Of a DNA stretch of 64,000 nt, positions 57,009-64,000 are shown piece after piece. Source of the DNA: Azolla caroliniana. Taxonomy: Eukaryota; Polypodiophyta. The translations under genes and the position numbers were made by a program. Positions within the stretch are counted from its first letter, which is position 1. Each line of letters begins with the position of its first letter. Below the pieces are notes generated by a model that was not told the origin of the DNA, searched no databases, and saw nothing but the letters and a program-made list of their open reading frames with translations. The DNA lies in NCBI GenBank assembly GCA_043228905.1, contig JBHGNT010000021.1, positions 6,758,001-6,822,000 of the forward strand, given 5' to 3'.

Positions 57009-57658
57009 TGACATAAAATACATAGTTGGTGAGGATTGAACCTACAACCTTACATCAACAAAATGTCAAGCTCAACCATTTTAATATGAGCATGCATTTG
57101 TATATAATAGTTTAGTATTCTATAGTCTAGCATATAGTACATTTCAGAATCAGAATATTCTAGTTGTTGTACATTCTATATTGTATGGTATATTCTAGAG
57201 ATATTTCTTGAGTATATTCTAGAGATATTCAATCTCGGAACTTGTATAAATATTTGTAACCTCGTCGGTCCCTTTCAAGGGATTCAACACCAGTCATTGA
57301 CATATCAATCTAGTATTCTCATTTCATGCCATCTTGTCTCCTTGATCTTCATCTCCGTCTTCATGCTCTCTATAGCTTCCTAAATTCATAGTTTTATCAC
57401 TTACCACTTCTACAGTTACCGTCACCAACATCCTTGGTTTTAGAGACGCCATCATCACCATAGTCATAATCGTTCTTTCTAGAGACGCTTCCTCATCATC
57501 ATTGTGTCGACTTCGACATCATCATTTTTTAGAACCTCTTGTTGTCTTCATCAACGCTACGTCGCCCAACCTTCATCATCATCAATACTACTATGCATGG
57601 TCTTTCATTATTGTCATTGTTCCTCCCTCTTCATCGTCATTGTTATCATTTAGCATCA
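57009..57658 (+). repeat. LTR-like segment K
   Basis: Starts TGACATAAAATAC where J homology ends, has a TATAAATA box (about 57246) and ends ATCA before CAATTTTGGCGAGG, a PBS context like A and J. The minus strand near 57030-57085 has GGTTCAATCC (B-box-like) and ATTAAAATGG, so it carries the antisense tRNA-like feature too. Ends are TG...CA only and no duplication was found. Confidence 0.45.
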
Positions 57659-57664
57659 CAATTT

Positions 57665-58015
57665 TGGCGAGGATTGATTTCGATCACTCACCTTCACAGT
57701 TCCGATGGGGGTTACAGAACCGCTCACTTTCCTTGTGGGAATCGAATCATTCCTCACTTGCACTCCATTTTCATTTTGGTTCAAGTTTCATTGCACATTC
57801 CTTTGGTGAGGATCAATTTCGATCGTTCACCTTCCTAGTTCCAATGGGGGTTACAACCGCTCATTTTCTTGGTGGGGATCGAATCATTGCTCGCTGCACT
57901 CCATTTTCATTTTGGTCCACATTTCGCTCCACTTTCTTTTGACGATGATCGATTTCTATCGCTCACCTTCTAGTTCCAGTTGGGGTCACAACCACTCACT
58001 TTCCTGGTGGGGATC
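57665..58015. repeat. Three tandem units of about 138 bp
   Basis: Units start at 57665, 57805 and 57941, each with GAGGAT(T/C)(G/A)ATTTC-type openings, GGGGTTACA..CCGCTCA and CACTCCATTTTCATTTTGG (the third is shorter). They lie directly after the PBS-like sequence of K, in leader position. Confidence 0.8.
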
Positions 58016-58059
58016 ACGTTGCTAGCGCTACCGTTTGTGTCGTGTTTTGGGTCAACCGT

Positions 58060-58550
58060 GACTATTTACCCTCTCATGATAGAAGAAGTCGAGTCGATTG
58101 CTTCATCTCCACTCCGCACGTTGTTGTTCCAGTTCCTGGTGAGGACCACACATGGTCACTCACTCCAGTTCGTGTTTCAGTTCTAATTCCCGGTGAGGAC
58201 TGCACATGGTTGCTCATGTTCCAATTCCCGGTGAGGACCACACAAGGTTGCTCACGCCCAACGTTGGGCAAAGTCCCAGGAACAATGTTAATGTTCCGGT
58301 TGAATTGGGACTTTTGCCGGCCACCATGAGGGACAACCGGAATTGATTCCGGCGACTATTTACCCTCGCATGATAGAAGAAGTCGAGTCGATTGCTTCAT
58401 CTCCACTCCGCTCGTTGTTGTTCCAGTTCTTGGTGAGGACCACACATGGTCACTCACTCCGGTTCGTGTTTCAGTTCTAATTCCCGGTGAGGACCGCACA
58501 TGGTTGCTCATGTTCCAATTCCCGGTGAGGGCCACACAGGGTTGCTCACG
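58060..58550. repeat. Duplicated 195-bp blocks about 294 bp apart
   Basis: 58060-58252 and 58354-58550 are nearly identical (ACTATTTACCCTC, GAAGTCGAGTCGATTGC, GGTTGCTCACGC). The spacer contains the perfect palindrome GCCCAACGTTGGGC at 58256-58269. Shorter GGTGAGGACCACACA-type motifs repeat within each block. Confidence 0.85.
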
Positions 58551-58589
58551 CGGCTTTCATGGGTTCGAGTCTTGCCATATCATGACACT

Positions 58590-58960
58590 ATCTTCCCCTT
58601 AAGGCGACGAGTGGAACGAGTCGACGCTGATTGCGGACCGGGTTTGTCCGGATACTTTCGATGGAACTCAGCAAGAAGATCTTGAGCATTGTCGACATGC
58701 TCCACGGGTTCCCAAGTACGTTCACTCGGACTATAGCCGAGCCAATTGACCAAATAATAAAGTTTGTTGCAAACAAATTTGGAGTCGAGGATGGCAGCAA
58801 CTTCATACTCTGGGCCGACATCTAACTCAAGTGGGGGCAGCGGTGGTGTAACATGATGGGGAATAGTGTTTTCTTTATAAGGTTCAAGAAGAGAACTATG
58901 GAAGACTGGATGTATCTGAAGATGTGGAGGAAGATCAAGGCGGAACGTGACATTATTAAC
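58590..58960 (-). pseudogene. Element L: integrase C-terminus and chromodomain
   Basis: The minus strand encodes VNNVTFRLDLPPHLQIHPVFHSS, LLEPYKENTIPHHVTPPLP, then the chromodomain YEVAAILDSK...LYYLVNWLGYSPSERTWEPVEHV (about 58660-58800) and a basic end RSTRRLKGKIVS with stop near 58597. The aromatic and WEP positions of a methyl-lysine-binding chromodomain are present. Such domains steer integration towards marked chromatin. Confidence 0.8.
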
Positions 58961-58968
58961 CTTACCGG

Positions 58969-59695
58969 TAATATGTTAGGAAACAGGTCCCTCTGGATGG
59001 GAAGTGAGGAGAACCGGATAATGAGTACCCGGCAACAGAAGACCCGGTGAGAACTAGATGTGGAGTACCCGGGGCTACGGAAGACCCGGTGAGAACCGGA
59101 TGACGAGTACCCGACAACAGAAGACCCGGTAAGAACCGGATGTGGAGTACCCGACTACGGAAGACCCGGTGAGAACCGGATGATGAGTACCCGGCAAGAG
59201 CCGGATGGTGAAGGCCCGGTGAGAAGTGCTCACCGGATGAAGGGACATATTTGTAAATATGTTTTCTGAGAGTCTATCGGGGTTATATTTGTAAATAGCT
59301 GAAAAGTCATATTAGTATAAATATGACTTAGGGCAAACTTGATGATTGTGTGTGTTGTCATTCTTGTTGGTGCAAGATTAGAGCGCGTAACTGTGTACAG
59401 AGAGAAAGAGAGAGAGAGGAAGAGGTCGTTGCCTCTGTTGTAACCGCCGCCTGTGGCGAAGATAGCAAGCTCGAGGTCGTTGCCTCGGTGCTTTACTGTT
59501 GTACATTGTGATATAGTGATAGTTTGCAGTTTGTGGGCTGCCGTGGTTTTTCCCTAGGTTGGGTTTTCCACGTTAACATCCTGTATACTCTTCTCTTTAC
59601 TGTGTCGTGCGTTCATTACCTGTTTTCTGTGTTTGATTCTAGCCTTGGTTGTGGCCGAGTGTCGCGCTTAGGGAGTGTGTAGTCCTTTCATAATA
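58969..59695. other. Target-site duplication TAATA around solo LTR in L
   Basis: TAATA at 58969-58973 and 59691-59695. Removing the insert and one copy restores the L frame through S-P-F-H-I-T-G-K-V-N-N. Confidence 0.88.
58974..59690 (+). repeat. Solo LTR with internal 40-bp tandem repeats, inside L
   Basis: 717 bp, TGTTAGGAAACAGG...GTCCTTTCA. From about 59009 to 59237 it carries five units of about 40 bp with GAACCGGATG, GAGTACCCG and GAAGACCCGGT, alternating in two types, so the true period is about 80 bp. A TATAAATA box (about 59316) follows, then a GAGAGA run at 59402. No internal region. Confidence 0.82.
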
Positions 59696-61039
59696 TGGAA
59701 AGGACTGAGTCGTCAATAATCCAACTTGTCGCACGGTCGAGTAGTCTTGATGTGACGACGTAAAAGCCATAGTCAATCTCCGATGGCAAAAGAGGAGGGA
59801 AGCCGATGACGATCCACGTAAGTCTTCTGTGTCTGTTGAGCATGACGAAGATGAGTAGAGAGATCCATCTGGATCTTGCGTAGTCTCTCCAAATGATCCT
59901 CGGCACGAGGATTGGTAGGTAGCTCCGAGGTGTCAATCACCGACCAGCGAGGATGAGAACCGGTATAAGCGTAGAATGGGGAGACTCGAGTCGAGGAGTG
60001 AACAACATTATTATACGCAAACTCCGCAAAGTGGAGAATCTTGGCCCAATCGTTCTGTTGATAACTCAGGAAACACCGGAGATATTGCTCCAGCGTTTGT
60101 TTTGTTCGTTTCGCCTGCCCATCGGTCTGAGGATGGTAGCCGGAGGAGAGGTTGCAAGAGACCTTGAGCATCTTGAAGAGATGCTGCCAAAATTTGGAGA
60201 CGAATTGCGGTCCTCAGTCACTGATGATACTGTTTGGGAGGCCATGATGTCGAAATACCTCATGCATGACAAGGGTTGCGGTTTCCTCGCTAGTGATGAC
60301 CTTAGTACACGGCACAAAATGTGTCATCTTCGTATATCGATCGACGACGGTTAAGATAGCATCGAACCCCTTCGAGACCGGCAGATTTGTGATAAAGTCA
60401 AGACAAATAGACTGTCACGGCTTACTTGGAATCAGTCCAACAAGCCATATGGATGGTGTCGTGGCATCTTTGCTTGGCAGCAAGCATCACAGGTCCGAAC
60501 GTAGTCGTCGACAAAACGTCGCACATATGGGGCCACCAAAAGGATCGTTGAACTAGATCCAACATCTTAGTGCTATTGAAATGTCCCGCCATATGGGTGT
60601 CGCGACAACTTTGGACGATTTGAAGGCGACAAGAGAAATCGGGTACATATACAAGCTTTTTAAAGAATAACAAACCATCATGATATTCGAATTGTTGGTA
60701 GTCCATACCTGGTTGTTGAGACTGGGAATAGGATGCCCGAGAGGTATCAATGTGCGCCAAAATGTCTTGAGCAAAATTGTTCGTCTTCAAGTTCGCACGT
60801 ATGGTGTCGGTAATCTGGGAATCCATTGGGGTGTGAAAAATCCGCGTTGTGTGCAATCGTGTTGGTCCCAAGATTACTTGCTTTTGATTATCAAACGCTG
60901 GATCACCAGGATGAAGTGCAAGATATGAACGCCGTGATAGCGCATCTGCTTTTCCTTGCTGCTTCCTCGGTCGATATGTGATTTTGAAGTCGAAATGCGT
61001 GAGGAATTGAGCCCACCGAGCTTGTCGTCGATTTAGCAC
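59691..61039 (-). pseudogene. Element L: integrase
   Basis: [22 protein letters not shown] (zinc domain, about 60580), catalytic core VVDRYTKMTHFVPC (about 60340), IISDxGPQF (about 60215; TGA where Arg CGA is usual), and HPQTDGQAKRTKQTLEQYL (about 60100), where the catalytic Glu (family form GQxERxNQ) is Lys. It continues as HFAEFAYNN and WLLRRHIKT to the solo LTR. Frames are broken; inactive. Confidence 0.8.
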
Positions 61040-62200
61040 CCGAGCGTTCTAGAAATAAGCAAAGTTTTTGTGATCACTAAAGACGATGACTTGAGAAATG
61101 CCGCCATTGCACAAAGGAATCCACGATGGCTAGTAACTCCTTGTCATGTATTTCGTAGTTGATTTCTGCGGCATCGAATTTGTGCGAATGGAAAGCCACA
61201 GGATGTAACTCTTCTTTATCTCCTTGTTGAGAAAGGATGCTACCGAGGGCGAAATCCGATGCGTCGGCCTCCATGATGAATGGTTTCTTTGTATCCACAT
61301 GAGCTAGAATAGGAGCTGATGTAAAGGCTTTCTTAAGATGCCGAAAAGCCATGTCCGCTTCATTGGACCAAAGAAATGCTTGTCCCTTCTTCGTAAGTTG
61401 TGTGAGAGGTAAAATAATCTTCGAGTAATCCTATATAAACTTGCGATAGAAGTTAGCAAAACCTAGAAAACATTGCACATCTCGTACCGATTGTGGAATT
61501 TGCCACTCTAGCACAGTTTGGACTTTAGCTGGATCCATGGAGATGCCCTTTGAGGAGATGACGTAGCCTAGAAATTCCACTTGCTTGCAGTCAAAGCTAC
61601 ATTTTTCTAGCTTGGCATAAAGACCATGCTCGCGGAGTCGTTTTAGTACTAATAGTACATGAGAATTGTGCTTTTCCTGGGTCTTCGAATAAATCAATAG
61701 ATCATCCAGATAGATGATCAAACAGATATCCAAGAGGTCTCTGAATATATCATTTGCCATGTGTTGGAAGACTGCGGGTGCATTGGTTAGACCGAACGGC
61801 ATAACAGTATATTCGAAATGCCCATACCACGTGCGAAAGGCGGTCTTCCATTCATCTCCCGGTCGGATCTGCACGAGGTTATACGCTCCTCGTAGATCAA
61901 TCTTTCTAAAAAACTTGGCACCATTAACTCGCTCTAAAAGACTTGATATAAGAGGAAGTGCATACCTATTACGGATGGTGACTTTATTTAAGCCGCGGTA
62001 ATCAACGACGAGACGAAGTGAGCCATCTTTCTTCTTGACAAAGAAGATGGGTGCACCGGCCGGAGATTTCGAATGATGAATAAACCCGCTTGCCAAGTTC
62101 TCCTCTACATAGTCTCGAAGGACTTCTAACTCGGTGGGGGACAAGTTGTAAATTGGTCCCCATGGTGGCTCTGCTCCCGGTTGTAGATCGATGGGACAAT
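61040..62200 (-). pseudogene. Element L: reverse transcriptase and RNase H
   Basis: RT frame 62144-61431: PIFFVKKKDGSLRLVVDYRG, KIDLRGAYNLVQI, MPFGLTNAPAVFQHM, and IIYLDDLLIYS (about 61690). A TAG at about 61432 replaces Gln in NFYRKFIQDY, after which RNase H continues (FIMEADASDFALGSILSQ, 61250-61310; INYEIHDKELLAIV, 61110-61160). Apart from that stop and a break near 61080, RT and RNase H keep their key residues. Confidence 0.85.
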
Positions 62201-62393
62201 CATAGGGACGATGATGAAGAAGAGTACCAACTTTTACCTTGTCAAATACATCGGCATAGGGATGATATTTCGCCGGAAGTTATACTAAGGATTCCTCCTT
62301 AATAGTGTTGGAAGGATGTACTAATATTGCAAATAGGAACATTGCCTCCTTGTGTCCTTCTTCGCATAATTGACGTAGTGAAATGTTCAAAAC

Positions 62394-62774
62394 TCAATGA
62401 GTAGATTTTTGGGGTTGTCGATGTCGGACTTCTCTTGTTCTCCAATTTATGTCTGGATTATGTAATTCAAACCAAGGTAATCCCAGGACAATGGGATGCT
62501 CTGGACTACTAATTATATTAAATGCTACTACACACACAAAACTACCTAGGACAACTTGAATGGGTTCTGACTCTTCTACAATATTCACGGAAGCAATGGG
62601 ACGACCATCAATGACTACTACAAATGCGGGGCAAGGAAGTTTTCTTAAGGATATCTGAGAAGCTTGGGCAAAATTTCGATCCATGAAACAGGAATTAGCT
62701 CCGGAATCTAGAAGTGCTAGGACATGTATTGGGGGAGTACTTTTAGTACTAACCATTACTTGGGCTAGGAACAC
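62394..62774 (-). pseudogene. Element L: aspartic protease
   Basis: LALLDSGANSCFMD (about 62675-62715) holds the canonical D-S-G-A active site, and HPIVLGLPWFELHNPDINW (about 62440-62500) is the expected C-terminal motif. Continuous with gag upstream but broken before RT. Confidence 0.8.
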
Positions 62775-62863
62775 ATTGCTAACTTGCTTGGAGGGAATGG
62801 AACCACTAATGGGCTATACAGATCTAGGGCTGTCCAACCAAACGGCTCCTATTTTGGTTGGAC

Positions 62864-63950
62864 TCAATCGTTTAACTCGTCATCTAATTGACTAAGGATT
62901 TCAAATTTGTTTGAGATACTTGGGCTATTAGTACTGTTAATACTATCAAACACTCTATTAGTACTATTAATACTATCAAACACTCCTAAGGGAAGAATTG
63001 ACTCGGGTTTAGTACATGCTACGATTTGATTTACCTGTCTTCTTGGCCTATGGGGACAATTGATTGCGATATGCCCTGGTCCACCGCAATAAAGACATAA
63101 TCGATTTGCACATCGTCGTTGCTTTTCTTCTTCTGATAACGGGCCGCGTCGACGCATGGTATCGATCTCCATCAGTGTCAAAGTATTTGCTTGAGGTATG
63201 TCTCGTGCAAACGGTTTACCTGCGACTGAGGTGTAAGTGGGCTCCGGCCTAGAGCGTGGTATTTGTAATTGACGTTCCGAACGCCGTTCGAAAAGGCAGT
63301 TGTCACATCGAACCGCTCGACTGATTGCCTCCGTAAGAGACTTTGGTTCTTCGGGGAAGGCTAGAAGTAGATCTTTGATATCGTTTTGCAGGCCATAGCG
63401 AAACTACTCCATTAGTGCCTGATCATTCCAGGGGATATCTGAAGCAAGTAGGCGGAAATCCGCCGCGTAGGCAGAGGCTGGACGATCGCCTTGACGTAAT
63501 CGTCGGATCTTGTTGATCGTCGTCCTGATGTTGTTGGTGTCTCCAAAGCAGGCTTTAAACTCACTAATAAAATCTTCAAAGTTATTAAGCAAGGGCGATT
63601 GTTTTTCTAGAAGCGGAGCGAACCATGCTAAGGCTGAGCCGCTAAGCAACATGCCTATTAGGCTTACTCGGGATGCATCGGTGGGGTATCGGGCAGGATG
63701 CATTTGGATGACTAATCGTACCTGATTAAGGAATCCCCTGAATTGCGATCACGTTCCATCAAATTTCACAGGAAGTCCAATCTTCAGCTCTTTATGAAAA
63801 CCTTGGGGACTTGATCCTTGTTGTTGCAATGCTGCTTCGAGTTGTTGCACTCGTAACGCTAACTCCCCATGTTGTTGCTGTGTTTGTTGTTTTTCTAGAG
63901 CGATTTGTTGCAGATCCCTTATCAACCGTTGGTTTTCTTGTTCCAAGGCA
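62864..63950 (-). pseudogene. Element L: gag
   Basis: From the right: a Gln/Glu-rich coiled coil (EQENQRLIRDLQQIALEK, 63749-63946), then the capsid (LSGSALAWFAPLLE, FEDFISEFKACFGD, RRLRQGDRPASAYAADFRLL), and a knuckle CLYCGGPGHIAINC (about 63057-63098). TGA near 63748 stands for Arg and TAG near 63405 for Gln, both readable as C-to-T. A short duplication of VFDSINSTN lies near 62940-62985. The start lies beyond 64000. Confidence 0.8.
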
Positions 63951-64000
63951 ACAAATTTTTCTTTTAGGCACTGTAGCTCGGAGAAAACAGATTGATATTC

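Larger units (their letters stand above)
58565..64000 (-). mobile_element. Element L: chromodomain Ty3 element (runs off right edge)
   Basis: Minus-strand order from right to left: coiled-coil/gag, zinc knuckle, protease, RT, RNase H, integrase, chromodomain. A C-terminal chromodomain defines chromoviruses, and the RT and gag style resembles the Tcn1-like clade reported from fungi and seedless plants (family knowledge, not tested). It contains a solo LTR at 58974-59690. Neither LTR of L is recognised within the window. Confidence 0.85.

Noticed and set aside
57502-57942. A 146-codon His/Phe/Ser-rich frame
   Set aside because: It crosses the inferred LTR end, PBS-like sequence and tandem repeats of K; composition reflects CATCAT and TTC repeats, not a protein.

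Overview
The window reads as nuclear DNA of a land plant, most likely a seedless one (fern, lycophyte or bryophyte grade). This is inferred from its mobile elements: a chromodomain Ty3 element with a fungal/seedless-plant style reverse transcriptase, a Ty3 lineage with a DHGS protease motif, a sense-strand third ORF in a Ty3 element, and a DUF7869-type gene. No species can be named. Apart from one intron-containing PHD-finger gene and one broken DUF7869-type gene, nearly everything recognisable is transposable-element sequence, much of it nested.

Layout. (1) 1-14203: an old minus-strand Ty3 element (B) is cut on the left by the 3' LTR of another Ty3 element (D, 250-978). Its own 5' LTR is split by a young, almost intact Ty3 element (A, 4163-14008, TSD AATTA) that carries gag-pol plus a second long sense ORF for a coiled-coil protein. 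(2) 14475-25099: a decayed DUF7869-type gene is split by a copia element (E, 16925-24821, TSD ATAAC), whose 3' LTR is in turn split by a 5'-truncated LINE. (3) 25729-33545: a minus-strand copia element (F) is interrupted by a TG...CA insertion (H, 28576-32890). H is interrupted by a deletion derivative of an A-like element (G, 29306-32513, TSD CTTGG). F's RT is cut off by a Ty3 LTR fragment (M). (4) 33546-39067: non-coding, with an 86-bp tandem array (35676-36361). (5) 39068-43303: the PHD-finger gene, plus strand. (6) 44565-57004: a LINE relic, then Ty3 element J, split by Ty3 element C (46198-54068) and by a solo LTR (56147-56578, TSD CAATA). (7) 57009-64000: an LTR with repetitive leader (K), then a minus-strand chromovirus (L) that runs off the right edge and contains a solo LTR (58974-59690, TSD TAATA).

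Two themes recur. First, almost every in-frame stop and several lost catalytic residues fit C-to-T change at CAG, CAA or CGA (or G-to-A, the same change on the other strand), as expected of heavily methylated, silenced elements. Second, LTRs of four distinct Ty3-type sequences (D, C, M, K) carry a tRNA-like segment with pol III A/B-box similarity, always antisense to the LTR. The most unusual coding sequence is the second ORF of element A. It is conserved at protein level in G, has no transmembrane segment, and starts just after a pyrimidine tract and AG that resemble a splice acceptor.
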